Assembly (NCBI GenBank): GCA_006546595.1
Contig: VIAD01000003.1
Location: 124,001-188,000 of the forward strand
Length of the DNA: 64,000 nt
From: Moraxellaceae bacterium AER2_44_116
GTDB taxonomy: Bacteria; Pseudomonadota; Gammaproteobacteria; Pseudomonadales; Moraxellaceae
Direction: 5' to 3'
The translations under genes and the position numbers were made by a program. Shown piece after piece: positions 1-8,035 of the stretch (within the stretch, counting starts at the first letter, position 1; each line of letters starts with the position of its first letter). Under the pieces are notes generated by a model. It saw nothing but the letters and a program-made list of their open reading frames with translations, did not search any database and was not told where the DNA came from.

Positions 1-1334
1 AGTCCTAATTTCTTTTCGAGGTAATGAATGTCAACACCGCCTTCATTAAATGCGGTATCGGTTAAAATAGTATCACGATGTAAGGGGATATTGCTTTTAA
101 TCCCTTCGACAACAATTTCATCGAGGGCATTACGCATACGTTGTAGAGCGACTTGACGATTGTCACCATAGGCAATTAGTTTGCCAATCAGTGAGTCGTA
201 ATAAGGCGGTACACTATACCCTGTATAAATATGCGAATCCATGCGAATACCCGGCCCACCGGGCGCGTGATAATAATTGATTTTGCCAGGGCAGGGTAAA
301 AACGTCTTAGGATCTTCAGCATTGATACGGCATTCAATGGCATGACCACGAATGATAATATCTTCTTGACGATACGACAGACCTAATCCAGAGGCGACCC
401 GTAATTGTTCTTTGATGATATCAACACCTGTCACCATTTCGGTGACGGGATGCTCAACCTGAACACGCGTGTTCATTTCAATAAAGTAAAAACCGCCATC
501 TTCATATAAAAACTCAAACGTACCTGCACCGCGATAACGCATTTGTTTACACGCTTCAACACAAGACGCGGCCACTTGTTGGCGAATCTGTTCGGGAATG
601 TGTGGGGCTGGTGCTTCTTCTACCACTTTTTGGTGGCGGCGTTGTAATGAGCAGTCTCGATCGCCGAGATGAATGGCATTGCCTTCACCATCACCCAAAA
701 TTTGAATTTCAACATGGCGCGGATGCTGCAAAAACTTTTCCATATAGACCGTGTCATCACCAAATGCGGCCTTTGCTTCGGCTTGGGTGACGGACAACGA
801 GTCTAGCAGGGCATTAATGTCAGTGACGACGCGCATACCACGACCACCACCGCCTGCGGCTGCTTTGATAATAATAGGTAGGCCAATTCGGTTAGCGATG
901 GCGATGGCATTCTCGGCACAAACAGCTCCATCCGAACCCGGAACTGTTGGTACACCTGCGGCTTTCATCGCCTCAATAGCGGCAACTTTATTCCCCATCA
1001 TACGAATGGTTTCGGCGCGTGGGCCAATAAAAATAAAACCAGACTGTTCAACGGCATCAGCAAAATCGGCATTTTCTGACAAAAAGCCATAACCGGGGTG
1101 AATCGCTTGTGCTTGTGTTGCTTCAGCGGCGGCAATCAGAGAGGGTGTATTTAAATAACTTTCTTTAGAGGAAGCAGGGCCAATACATAACGCTTCATCA
1201 GCCAAACGAACATGCAATAAATCACGGTCAGCTTTGGAATAGACGGCAACGGTGCGAATGCCGAGCTCTTTGCACGCTCGCAGAATACGCAACGCAATTT
1301 CGCCACGATTAGCGATTAAGACTTTTTTCAGCAT
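1..1334 (-). CDS. accC: Acetyl-CoA carboxylase, biotin carboxylase subunit (3' end cut by window)
   Basis: ATP-dependent carboxylation of biotin on AccB, the first half of the malonyl-CoA-forming step of fatty acid synthesis, in the cytoplasm. About 444 codons are visible from MLKKVLIANRGEIALR; the family is about 447-450 residues, so only the last few residues lie outside the window. Visible motifs are the N-terminal IANRGEIA, the ATP-grasp glycine loop KAAAGGGGRGM, and the catalytic stretch FIEMNTRVQVEHPVTEM. The start ATG lies 17 bases after the accB stop, giving the usual accB-accC operon. Nothing odd was seen. The identification is safe. Confidence 0.97.
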   Translation of the reverse strand, partial: MLKKVLIANRGEIALRILRACKELGIRTVAVYSKADRDLLHVRLADEALCIGPASSKESYLNTPSLIAAAEATQAQAIHPGYGFLSENADFADAVEQSGFIFIGPRAETIRMMGNKVAAIEAMKAAGVPTVPGSDGAVCAENAIAIANRIGLPIIIKAAAGGGGRGMRVVTDINALLDSLSVTQAEAKAAFGDDTVYMEKFLQHPRHVEIQILGDGEGNAIHLGDRDCSLQRRHQKVVEEAPAPHIPEQIRQQVAASCVEACKQMRYRGAGTFEFLYEDGGFYFIEMNTRVQVEHPVTEMVTGVDIIKEQLRVASGLGLSYRQEDIIIRGHAIECRINAEDPKTFLPCPGKINYYHAPGGPGIRMDSHIYTGYSVPPYYDSLIGKLIAYGDNRQVALQRMRNALDEIVVEGIKSNIPLHRDTILTDTAFNEGGVDIHYLEKKLG

Positions 1335-1351
1335 GATGGCCTCGTGTCGCG

Positions 1352-1834
1352 TTAGACAATGGTAAACAAGGCTTGGTCAAATTCAACCACTCGGCCATTT
1401 TCGACGAGAATCGCTTCGATTTTACCGCTTTTTTCGGCTTGAATTTGATTCATCATTTTCATCGCTTCAATAATACATAGCGTATCGCCTTCTTTAACGA
1501 TTTGTCCGATTTCGGCAAAGTTGGTAGAAGTAGGCGAAGAGGCGCGGTAAAACGTACCAACCATAGGCGAGCGTTGAATGAAGCCATGTGTTGCGGGTTC
1601 AACGGCGGCAGGAGCAGTGCTAGACGTTTCGGCTTTAGCTGCTGGTGTGGCGGTTGTGTCAGCGGAAGGTGTTGCCATAGGTGTGGCGACAGGCGTGTAA
1701 TAATTTGCTTGTGGCATGACGGTAGAGCCGTGACGGGCAATACGAATCGATTCTTCACCTTCTTTAATTTCTAATTCATCAAAGCTCGACTCTTCGAGCA
1801 TTTCAATCAGTTTTTTAATTTTACGAATATCCAT
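1352..1834 (-). CDS. accB: Biotin carboxyl carrier protein of acetyl-CoA carboxylase
   Basis: 160-residue carrier that shuttles carboxybiotin between AccC and the carboxyltransferase. The protein begins MDIRKIKKLIEMLEES, the family's standard N-terminus; the frame stays open about 63 bases upstream into the end of aroQ but that extension is not conserved. A flexible Ala/Thr/Pro-rich linker (about residues 50-90) precedes the biotinyl domain, whose EAMKMMN motif carries the lysine that is biotinylated. It sits 16 bases downstream of aroQ and 17 bases upstream of accC, so aroQ-accB-accC is likely one transcript, an arrangement common in gammaproteobacteria. Confidence 0.97.
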   Translation of the reverse strand: MDIRKIKKLIEMLEESSFDELEIKEGEESIRIARHGSTVMPQANYYTPVATPMATPSADTTATPAAKAETSSTAPAAVEPATHGFIQRSPMVGTFYRASSPTSTNFAEIGQIVKEGDTLCIIEAMKMMNQIQAEKSGKIEAILVENGRVVEFDQALFTIV

Positions 1835-1850
1835 AGCAACGACTCTTGTA

Positions 1851-2294
1851 TTAGCGATTGTTGAGATAATTAACGGCATATTGCAAGGCAAAATCATAGC
1901 CTTGTGCGCCTAGACCACAAATAACACCGATAGCGACATCGGAAAAATAAGAATGATGACGGAATGCTTCACGTGCATGAACATTCGATAAATGGACTTC
2001 GACAAAAGGAATTTTGACCGCGAGAATGGCATCACGTAGTGCGACCGAAGTATGGGTAAAGGCGGCAGGATTAATAATAATAAATTGTGTGCCGTCATTG
2101 GCAGCGGCTTGGACACGGTCAACCAAGATCCCTTCATGATTACTTTGTAGGTAATTTAGGGCGTGACCTGCAAATATCGCATTAGTAGCCAGTCGTGTAT
2201 TAATGTCAGCAAGCGTGGTCGCACCATAAATTTCAGGTTCGCGTGTGCCTAATAAATTGAGGTTTGCACCGTGAAGCAACAAAATTTGTGCCAT
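1851..2294 (-). CDS. aroQ: 3-dehydroquinate dehydratase, type II
   Basis: Dehydrates 3-dehydroquinate to 3-dehydroshikimate in the shikimate pathway; forms a cytoplasmic dodecamer. The 147 residues match the small type II family. Visible signatures are LLHGANLNLLGTREP with the catalytic arginine, IYGATTL with the catalytic tyrosine, the NPAAFTHTSVALRDA block, and FVEVHLSNVHAREAFRHHS with the substrate-binding histidine. The usual tyrosine in the NPGAYTHTS motif is phenylalanine here, a mild substitution. It is the first gene of the aroQ-accB-accC operon and is divergent from the small membrane protein at 2423. Confidence 0.96.
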   Translation of the reverse strand: MAQILLLHGANLNLLGTREPEIYGATTLADINTRLATNAIFAGHALNYLQSNHEGILVDRVQAAANDGTQFIIINPAAFTHTSVALRDAILAVKIPFVEVHLSNVHAREAFRHHSYFSDVAIGVICGLGAQGYDFALQYAVNYLNNR

Positions 2295-2353
2295 AAAAAA
2301 TCCAGTAACTACACTAAAAAGTGTGGAAAGTTATCGCCTAACATGAGCTAAAT

Positions 2354-2368
2354 AGCGATATTATCGCT
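2354..2368. repeat. Short perfect inverted repeat in the divergent aroQ / 2423 promoter region
   Basis: Arms AGCGAT and ATCGCT surround a 3-base spacer in the 128-base gap between the two divergent genes. It could be an operator or chance; nothing else in the gap decides. Confidence 0.35.
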
Positions 2369-2422
2369 GCATGTTGCCATGTTTTTCCGCAAGATACCTA
2401 AACTAATGCTTTTAGGCAATCA

Positions 2423-2791
2423 ATGAGACCCACGATGTTACAGATAGTACGGTTTTTTAATCGCGTGATAGCGGCCTTTTGCCTGACAATTTCTACTGTT
2501 TACGCCGATGAACAGCAAATGACGTGGCCAACGGTTATTATTGATTTATCATCAACGGCGACGCATATTTATCAACAACAAGCGATGTTATGGTTGTTTG
2601 CAAGTGTCATTGGTATTTTTCTAATATTTATAGTGTTTGTTTTGCTGAATCAAACCACCAAACAATCTGCCAATAAGGGCGATGTACAGGCGAGAGCGGT
2701 ATCGTTGGTGTGGATGATATTTTTATTTTTATTAGTGTTAGGCTTTGCTATTCCTGCGTTACGTGTGTTGTTGGTGGTGACTAAAGGTTGA
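2423..2791 (+). CDS. Small membrane protein resembling the transmembrane hairpin of cytochrome c oxidase subunit II
   Basis: 122 residues; a second in-frame ATG at 2435 is an equally good start. A signal-like hydrophobic stretch (about 10-28) ends near VYADEQ. Two further hydrophobic segments follow, around residues 50-72 and 90-115. The order resembles the COX2 N-terminal domain: a polar stretch with HIYQQQAMLW, a first helix, a short basic/polar loop, then SLVWMIFLFLLVLGFAIPALRVL, close to the family's EIxWTxxPxxxLxxxAxPAxxxL. The periplasmic CuA domain is completely absent because the frame stops soon after the second helix. No other oxidase subunit is nearby. It may be an assembly or regulatory relative, or a gene remnant that kept its frame. 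No strong ribosome binding site is visible. Confidence 0.55.
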   Translation: MRPTMLQIVRFFNRVIAAFCLTISTVYADEQQMTWPTVIIDLSSTATHIYQQQAMLWLFASVIGIFLIFIVFVLLNQTTKQSANKGDVQARAVSLVWMIFLFLLVLGFAIPALRVLLVVTKG

Positions 2792-2863
2792 TACGTCAAC
2801 AGTGACACCCTTTGCACTCAGCCTTAAATGGTTGAATTGACAAAAAAGTGTGCGATCAAAATA

Positions 2864-2915
2864 GGCTTTGACTCCGCTCAGTTAACGTGAAAATACTCGC
2901 TGAGCGAAGTCGAAG
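2864..2915. repeat. Dispersed palindromic repeat, TTCGACTCCGCTCAG family
   Basis: The half-site GACTCCGCTCAG is followed about 20 bases later by the inverted half-site CTGAGCGAAGTCGAAG. Related pairs occur at 5298-5367, 35276-35327 and, more diverged, at 44032-44055. All are intergenic, as expected for REP/BIME-type elements. Confidence 0.75.
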
Positions 2916-2943
2916 AGACAATTGAAGCAAACGTCAACAGCCC

Positions 2944-3309
2944 CTATTTGGACAGCATTTTATTAACCGCAGCTAACAGCGTTTCTTCACTGACGGGTTT
3001 GGTTAAATATTCGCTCGCTCCTTGACGCATGCCCCACATACGGTCTGTGGCTTGGCTTTTGGTGCTGACCATAATAATGGGAATGTGAGCGGTTTCTGGG
3101 TCTTTAGTGATTTTACGGGTTGCTTGAAAACCATTGGTTTCGGGCATCACGACATCCATCAAGATCAGATCAGGTTTAACTTTTTTGGATGCGGCAACGC
3201 CTATTTCACCCGTATTGGCAAATGAGCAAATGTGACCGTGTTTGTGCAACATTTGGCTCATGCCCGCTTGTTCGGTGGGGGAGTCATCAATAATTAAAAT
3301 ATGCGCCAT
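2944..3309 (-). CDS. CheY-like single-domain response regulator (PilH/PilG type)
   Basis: A 121-residue receiver domain with no output domain. The start at MAHILIIDD is chosen because AGAGGCAG sits just upstream; the frame is open 30 bases further up. Acidic pocket residues are in IIDDSPTE, the phosphoacceptor aspartate in LILMDVVMP, the conserved Ser/Thr in MVSTKSQ and the lysine in YLTKPV. Sequence style (HILIIDDSPTE..., RQGASEYLTKPV) is that of the PilG/PilH regulators of type IV pilus twitching systems, but no pil or chemosensory gene is adjacent, so the exact partner is inferred only. It stands alone, convergent with the small gene at 2423. Confidence 0.85.
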   Translation of the reverse strand: MAHILIIDDSPTEQAGMSQMLHKHGHICSFANTGEIGVAASKKVKPDLILMDVVMPETNGFQATRKITKDPETAHIPIIMVSTKSQATDRMWGMRQGASEYLTKPVSEETLLAAVNKMLSK

Positions 3310-3611
3310 ATCTGCCTCTGGGCTGGTTTTTCGTTCCAAAAATGCAGTTTTTTATTTAACTGCCTATGGTCGTAACTATATAAGAATCCTTGTAAATATC
3401 TAGTGTTATCTTTTGGACAATTGACGAAAACGTGATTTTCTACAATTTCCTGAAACCGCTTTTTACAAAGAGAGGCTAGACTGTCACATAGCTTAAAGCG
3501 CAGATATGGCGTTGTAAAAATTGAGTTATGTTTGCCAGCGAACCGACTAGGGCTTGAGTTTGTTAGATAGTGTAGAGGCTTACTACTTAACTTATATAAG
3601 GCACTCACGTT
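3310..3611. other. Intergenic region without a recognisable gene
   Basis: 302 bases between the response regulator and csbD, which are divergently oriented, so it should hold both promoters. It is AT-rich. TTATATAAGG about 20 bases before csbD is a candidate -10 region. A long reading frame antisense through this region and csbD has no support and was rejected. Confidence 0.5.
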
Positions 3612-3797
3612 ATGAATAAAGATCAAGTCAAAGGTGTTGCAAAAGACATCGAAGGTACTATCCAAGAAAAAGTCGGCCAATTGACAGGTAACAAGGAGCA
3701 ACAAGCCAAAGGTCTGGGCAAACAGATCGCGGGTAACGTGCAAAAAAGTGTTGGCGATGCAAAAGAAGCTGTCAAGGATGCAGCGGACAAGCTCTAA
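3612..3797 (+). CDS. CsbD family stress protein
   Basis: 61 residues, highly charged, without cysteine or hydrophobic segments: MNKDQVKGVAKDIEGTIQEK, then KVGQLTGNKEQQAKGLGKQI and a C-terminal DAKEAVKDAADKL. This is the CsbD/YjbJ pattern of small hydrophilic general-stress proteins whose molecular function is unknown. It is monocistronic, followed by two hairpin terminators. General-stress or stationary-phase induction is typical for the family but is not demonstrated by this sequence. Confidence 0.9.
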   Translation: MNKDQVKGVAKDIEGTIQEKVGQLTGNKEQQAKGLGKQIAGNVQKSVGDAKEAVKDAADKL

Positions 3798-3804
3798 CTA
3801 TTGG

Positions 3805-3827
3805 AAAGCCCACAATCAGTGGGCTTT
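3805..3827 (+). terminator. Hairpin directly after csbD
   Basis: AAAGCCCA and TGGGCTTT pair around a short loop, seven bases after the csbD stop. It has a strong stem but only a short T run. Confidence 0.75.
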
Positions 3828-3857
3828 CTGAGAAGCTACGGTTCGTTAGTAGCACAA

Positions 3858-3891
3858 AAACACAAGCTGAAATGAAGGCTTGTGTTTTTTT
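3858..3891 (+). terminator. Rho-independent terminator between csbD and dgt, probably bidirectional
   Basis: Stem AAACACAAGC / GCTTGTGTTT around a 10-base loop, followed by a T run on the + strand. A matching A run precedes it, which becomes a T run on the minus strand, so it can end both csbD and the converging dgt transcript. Confidence 0.8.
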
Positions 3892-3932
3892 GTTTTTCGT
3901 ATGGATATACGATATAGCCAAAAAATACCTAC

Positions 3933-5261
3933 TTACTGTTGAATTCCCTGCAAGCTTTGCGCTAAAGACAAGGCATGATGGTCTGACAAGCTAGCAATAA
4001 AATCGAGCATTTGCATTAATCCTAAATATAAGTCCTCATGCGTGTCGATAGGGTGATTACCCAATAGTTGCTGTAAGCGTTGTTGTTTGAAGGTAAACGG
4101 CTGTTTCTTATAACGTGCTGCGGCCATATCAGCAAAAGCCGTGAGTAATGTATGCAGACTCGCGTAGGCCGCCAACTCCAACTGTGCTTTTTGCGGATGA
4201 TTAAAAATGCGCTCTCTGGCAAGGTTTTTTGCGGCATCAATACCGTCTGATAATTGTGCTGAACAGTGATTCAGCAAGCTCCCCACCAATTGTCCAGACA
4301 AAAGAGCTTCTTGTTGTTCAGCAAAGGCATCGGTAACAGCCATGACTAATTTTTCGATCACTTTACCGCGTAAAGCCGCAATTTTTTCAAGGGCTGGTAC
4401 ATCTTGCTTTAGTTCAGGTGGTGGCGGTAAATCATCTAATAGCTGTAAAAATAATGGCTCTATTTCTTCATAACGCAACATGTTGAGTGCGAGACCATCT
4501 TCTAAATCAATTAATGTATAACAAATATCGTCGGCGGCTTCGAGTAAATACGCGAGCGGATGACGACACCAGCGATAATCCCCCTGAGCAATTAAACCTA
4601 ATTGTTCGGCTGTCGTTGCTAATAGATGTTTTTCGGTATGATAACAGCCAAATTTTGCCCGTTTATGGCTGGCAATCCCTCCTGATAAGGGTTGTGATAA
4701 CCACGGATATTTTAAGTACGCACCCAATGTCGCGTAGGTTAAACGCATCCCGCCTTCATTGGGATGGTATTCAAGCTGGGTCAATATGCGTAAACCATGA
4801 GCGTTGCCTTCAAACTGGCACAAATCAGCCGCTTGAGCAGGCGATAATAACGCCATTAAATGCGCTTGGGCAGGTTGTAAAAACCAATCACGAATGGCGT
4901 ATTCACCCGCATGACCAAACGGTGGATTACCGATATCGTGTGCTAAACAGGCGGCTTGAATAATTGCTCCCACATCGGCGGGGGACACCCAATGCGGCAG
5001 TTGCTCAATAATTTTTTCAGCGGCCAACATGCCTAAACTACGGCCAACACATGAGACTTCTAAGCTGTGAGTTAAGCGCGTATGGACGGCATCATGTTGG
5101 GCGAGCGGATGAACTTGGGTTTTACGGTTTAACCGACGAAACGCGCCAGAAAAAACAATGCGATCATAATCTTTGTGAAACGGGGAGCGCGAGCTTTCAT
5201 CGTGTACTTTGCGACTGCCTAATCGTGAAGGGTTAAGTAGCTTTTCCCAAGACATCTTCAT
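3933..5261 (-). CDS. dgt: Deoxyguanosinetriphosphate triphosphohydrolase-like protein
   Basis: 442 residues of the HD-domain dNTPase family that releases triphosphate from dGTP (or other dNTPs) and so adjusts dNTP pools. Near the N-terminus are SRSPFHKDYDRIVFSGAFRRL and the nucleotide/allosteric segment RLNRKTQVHPL. The metal-binding histidine is in HTRLTHSLEV and the HD pair in CLAHDIGNPPFGHAGE. The start MKMSWEKLL is preceded by AAAAGGA at good spacing. Length and motif order fit the Dgt subfamily of about 440-500 residues. It is monocistronic, between a terminator and a palindromic repeat. Substrate preference cannot be read from the sequence. Confidence 0.9.
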   Translation of the reverse strand: MKMSWEKLLNPSRLGSRKVHDESSRSPFHKDYDRIVFSGAFRRLNRKTQVHPLAQHDAVHTRLTHSLEVSCVGRSLGMLAAEKIIEQLPHWVSPADVGAIIQAACLAHDIGNPPFGHAGEYAIRDWFLQPAQAHLMALLSPAQAADLCQFEGNAHGLRILTQLEYHPNEGGMRLTYATLGAYLKYPWLSQPLSGGIASHKRAKFGCYHTEKHLLATTAEQLGLIAQGDYRWCRHPLAYLLEAADDICYTLIDLEDGLALNMLRYEEIEPLFLQLLDDLPPPPELKQDVPALEKIAALRGKVIEKLVMAVTDAFAEQQEALLSGQLVGSLLNHCSAQLSDGIDAAKNLARERIFNHPQKAQLELAAYASLHTLLTAFADMAAARYKKQPFTFKQQRLQQLLGNHPIDTHEDLYLGLMQMLDFIASLSDHHALSLAQSLQGIQQ

Positions 5262-5297
5262 TGATTTGTATCCTTTTAATGTAGCGTATGCCTTCCC

Positions 5298-5367
5298 GTC
5301 GACTTCGCTCAGGGAGCATTTTATGCTTACTGAGCAGAGTCTTGGTGGCTGAGCGGAGTCGAAGCCC
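5298..5367. repeat. Dispersed palindromic repeat, TTCGACTCCGCTCAG family
   Basis: GTCGACTTCGCTCAG, a middle half-site ACTGAGCAGAGTCTT and the inverted CTGAGCGGAGTCGAAG lie between dgt and the downstream ribonuclease gene. The three half-sites suggest two nested copies. Confidence 0.75.
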
Positions 5368-5392
5368 TTTTTATAATGTAATGGTTTTTTCT

Positions 5393-6793
5393 CTAAAATA
5401 TAATGGTGGACATTTGAGCAGGAATTTCAGCTTGAATGTGATGCTTCGTTGCTAAAGCATCACACAATATCTCAATCGTTTTGACTTCACCATGTACCAA
5501 ATAAAATCGCGGTTGGTTTTTGAAGTGGGCTGCCCATTGCAGTAAATCTCGTTGCCCTGCATGAGCCGAAAATCCACCTAAGGTATGAATTTGCGCTTTG
5601 ACAATAATTTGTTGGCCAAACATTTTGACGTGTTTGACTCCATCGACGAGAATCCGTCCCAGTGTGCCATTGGCTTGAAAGCCAACAAAGATAATATGCG
5701 TGTTACTGAGCCACAAACGATGCTTAAAGTGATGGCGAATACGTCCACCCGTACACATGCCACTACCCGCTATAATAATTGCGCCTTTTTTGATGTTGTT
5801 GATGGCCATTGACTCTTCGCTACTTTCACAAATCGTTAAATTGGGTAGAAAAGAAGCCAAACTGTCGCCATGTTGTGCACGAATCAAAGCAACATCGTCA
5901 TTATCTAACTGTTGAATATAATGTGAATAAACATCAGTCACGGCTTTGCCCATTGGACTATCTAAAAAGACGTGCCAATGTTCCAATAATCCTTCGTGAT
6001 AAAGTTGACCTAAATGGAATAGCAGTTCTTGAGTTCGACCCACCGCAAAAGCAGGAATCAGAATGTTGCCGCCATCTAATTCGGCTTGTTTTAAAATGAC
6101 TCGGAATTCGTCAAGTGTGTCACTGAGGCAACGGTGATCTCGGTCGCCATAGGTAGACTCCATGAGCACGACATCCGCATTGTCAACATAGCTCAGTGGC
6201 CGCATTAAGGAAGCATCAGGATTGCCTAAGTCACCTGAAAAGACTAAGGTTTTTTCGTCGGCATCATCACGAATCTGTAGCTCAACAATCGAAGAACCTA
6301 AAATATGACCTGCATCGTGAAAGGTTAAAGTCAAATGTTCTAAAATAATCTGTGGTTTTTCATAGTCTAAGCCCTGACATAAACGCAGGGTTGCCAAGAC
6401 ATCATCCAGATTATATTCCTCATGTAAGGTTTTTTTGCCAGCGCGTGACCGACGAGTGTTTTCATGGTCTAAATCACGCAGATAAATACTGACGGCATCT
6501 TCGAGTAAAATTTTGAGTAAATGTTGGGTGCCGTATGTGCAGTAAATTGGCCCTTTGTAGCCTTCGTGCACTAATTTTGGCAGTAGGCCTGAATGGTCTA
6601 AATGAGCATGAGAGATAATAACGGCATCAATTGAGTGGGGATAAAACTTAAATTGTTCTTTGGTTATGCGTTCAACGGCATCACCTCCTTGATGAATACC
6701 ACAATCAAGTAAGATTTTTTTACCTGCATTTTCGAGCAAATAACAAGAGCCTGTGACTTCTTGAGCAGCACCTAAAAAACGAAGTTTACGCAT
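5393..6793 (-). CDS. Metallo-beta-lactamase / beta-CASP domain ribonuclease-like protein
   Basis: 466 residues, of the family that includes CPSF73-like and YSH1-type RNA-processing exonucleases. The zinc motif HAHLDHSG lies near residue 62, with later ligands in FHDAGHILGSS and FSGDLGNP. The beta-CASP segment (about 180-380) is followed by the RMMBL motif with GFQANGTLGR and LGGFSAHAGQRDLL. The start ATG at 6793 is chosen over a TTG nine bases upstream because AAAGGA lies at ideal distance. It is a single gene, divergent from cybB. RNA is the likely substrate by family, but the bacterial members are mostly uncharacterised. Confidence 0.88.
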   Translation of the reverse strand: MRKLRFLGAAQEVTGSCYLLENAGKKILLDCGIHQGGDAVERITKEQFKFYPHSIDAVIISHAHLDHSGLLPKLVHEGYKGPIYCTYGTQHLLKILLEDAVSIYLRDLDHENTRRSRAGKKTLHEEYNLDDVLATLRLCQGLDYEKPQIILEHLTLTFHDAGHILGSSIVELQIRDDADEKTLVFSGDLGNPDASLMRPLSYVDNADVVLMESTYGDRDHRCLSDTLDEFRVILKQAELDGGNILIPAFAVGRTQELLFHLGQLYHEGLLEHWHVFLDSPMGKAVTDVYSHYIQQLDNDDVALIRAQHGDSLASFLPNLTICESSEESMAINNIKKGAIIIAGSGMCTGGRIRHHFKHRLWLSNTHIIFVGFQANGTLGRILVDGVKHVKMFGQQIIVKAQIHTLGGFSAHAGQRDLLQWAAHFKNQPRFYLVHGEVKTIEILCDALATKHHIQAEIPAQMSTIIF

Positions 6794-6973
6794 TATTATC
6801 AATCCTTTAAGACGGTTATTTTATAACAGTGTTTTTTTTAGTATAACCATTGTTCAGGTGTTGTGGATGTCGTATAAGTCGTTAAGTGAAAATTTTTTGT
6901 GCTTTAAGGTGCGCTTAAGATTGTGGGTTTATGCTGTATTGAATTATTAGTAAAATAGGGTGAGGTAAATACA

Positions 6974-7516
6974 ATGTCTTTAAGAAATACGACTAAAGAA
7001 TGGGGTGGTTTGGCCAAAGTGTTTCATTGGCTGACCGTCGTTGTGTTAATTGCGGCTTGGGTCGCGGTGGCTTTGCATGAAGGGGCAGAAAAAGACTCAC
7101 CTGATTATATTAAATATATTTTGCTGCATAAGTCCTTAGGTCTTTCCTTGCTGGCGGTAGTTTTAGCGCGGTTATTATGGCGGTCGTCTAATGTCACACC
7201 TAGTCCGATTACAATGCCTGATTTACAAAAAAAAGCGGCTTCTTGGGTTCATGGTTTATTGTATGTGGCGTTATTAGCCATGCCATTGTCAGGTGTGGTG
7301 ATGTCGCAGTTGGCAGGAAAGCCTGTAGGCTTTTTGGGTCTATTTGATTTGCCGCAATTGTTGGATATCAATAAAGATTTAGCCAAAGATGTCAAAGAGC
7401 TGCATGAAGATGTGTTTTTTCCATTACTCATGTTGTTAACGGTTGGACATATTGGTGCGGCACTGTTTCATCAGTTTGTGTTAAAAGACGGTTTGCTAAA
7501 ACGTATGTCACCATGA
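6974..7516 (+). CDS. Cytochrome b561 family membrane protein
   Basis: 180 residues with four predicted membrane helices, a di-heme b-type electron carrier in the inner membrane. Candidate heme-ligand histidines sit in KVFHWLTVV (helix 1), LLHKSLGLSLL (helix 2), SWVHGLLYVAL (helix 3) and VGHIGAALFHQF (helix 4). A GAGGT ribosome site precedes the ATG. Only 38 bases separate it from the copper-storage-like gene, suggesting co-transcription; b561 proteins move electrons between quinol and periplasmic partners, so a role in keeping exported copper as Cu(I) is conceivable but purely inferred. CybB/YodB-type family membership is clear. Confidence 0.92.
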   Translation: MSLRNTTKEWGGLAKVFHWLTVVVLIAAWVAVALHEGAEKDSPDYIKYILLHKSLGLSLLAVVLARLLWRSSNVTPSPITMPDLQKKAASWVHGLLYVALLAMPLSGVVMSQLAGKPVGFLGLFDLPQLLDINKDLAKDVKELHEDVFFPLLMLLTVGHIGAALFHQFVLKDGLLKRMSP

Positions 7517-7554
7517 TAGTGACGTAGCTGATAAAAATAAAGGGGTGTTATCAC

Positions 7555-7992
7555 ATGAATAGAAGAGAAGTGCTTAGTCAATTGGGCGGGCTTTCTTTGG
7601 CGGCAGTCGCCATGAACAGCGTGGCAGAGGAGCATCAACATCACCATCACATGGGCGCATCAAAATATCAATCGCTCATTGATGCAACGGGCGATTGTAT
7701 TAGCAAAGGGGAGGCGTGCCTTGCTCATTGTCTGATGTTGTTGGCGGATGGTGAGACAAAAATGGCAGGTTGCGCTAAGTCAGTTAATCAGACAATAGCA
7801 CTTTGTCGAGCCTTACAAAGTCTTGCAGCGCAAGGTTCGTCTTTGACCGTTGCCTTGGCAAAAGTGGCTCTTGATGCGTGTCTAGACTGCGAAAAAGAAT
7901 GCCGTAAACACGAAGATAAACATCAAGAATGTAAGGCGTGTCGAGAGGCGTGCAGCGACTGTGTTAAGCAGTGTAAAGCGATTATTGCATAA
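7555..7992 (+). CDS. Csp1-like four-helix-bundle copper storage protein, exported
   Basis: 145 residues. The N-terminus MNRREVLSQLGGLSLAAVAM has the twin-arginine look of a Tat signal (only RRE, no full consensus), followed by a His/Met-rich stretch HQHHHHMG at the mature end. The rest is helical with exactly 13 cysteines spaced for packing inside a bundle: GDC, EAC, AHC, AGC, ALC, then DACLDCEKEC, ECKACREACSDCVKQC. This is the DUF326/Csp signature; as I recall, Csp1 of methanotrophs also carries 13 cysteines and a Tat signal and stores many Cu(I) ions. It lies 38 bases after a cytochrome b561 gene with its own AAAGGGG site. Confidence 0.9.
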   Translation: MNRREVLSQLGGLSLAAVAMNSVAEEHQHHHHMGASKYQSLIDATGDCISKGEACLAHCLMLLADGETKMAGCAKSVNQTIALCRALQSLAAQGSSLTVALAKVALDACLDCEKECRKHEDKHQECKACREACSDCVKQCKAIIA

Positions 7993-8005
7993 GATGGAAA
8001 TTATT

Positions 8006-8027
8006 GGGGCGGTGATTGAGCCGCCCC
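8006..8027. terminator. GC-rich hairpin between convergent csp1-like gene and rimO
   Basis: GGGGCGG pairs with CCGCCCC around an 8-base loop, with no T run on either side. It belongs by sequence to the GGGGCG...CGCCCC dispersed repeat family and may also act as a bidirectional terminator. Confidence 0.6.
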
Positions 8028-8035
8028 AGTAACAA

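Noticed and set aside
751..1092. Open frame on the + strand within accC
   Set aside because: Antisense shadow of accC; composition follows the reverse of that gene and there is no ribosome site.
3294..3743. 149-codon minus-strand frame over the csbD region
   Set aside because: Runs antisense through the clearly recognisable csbD gene and has no family features.
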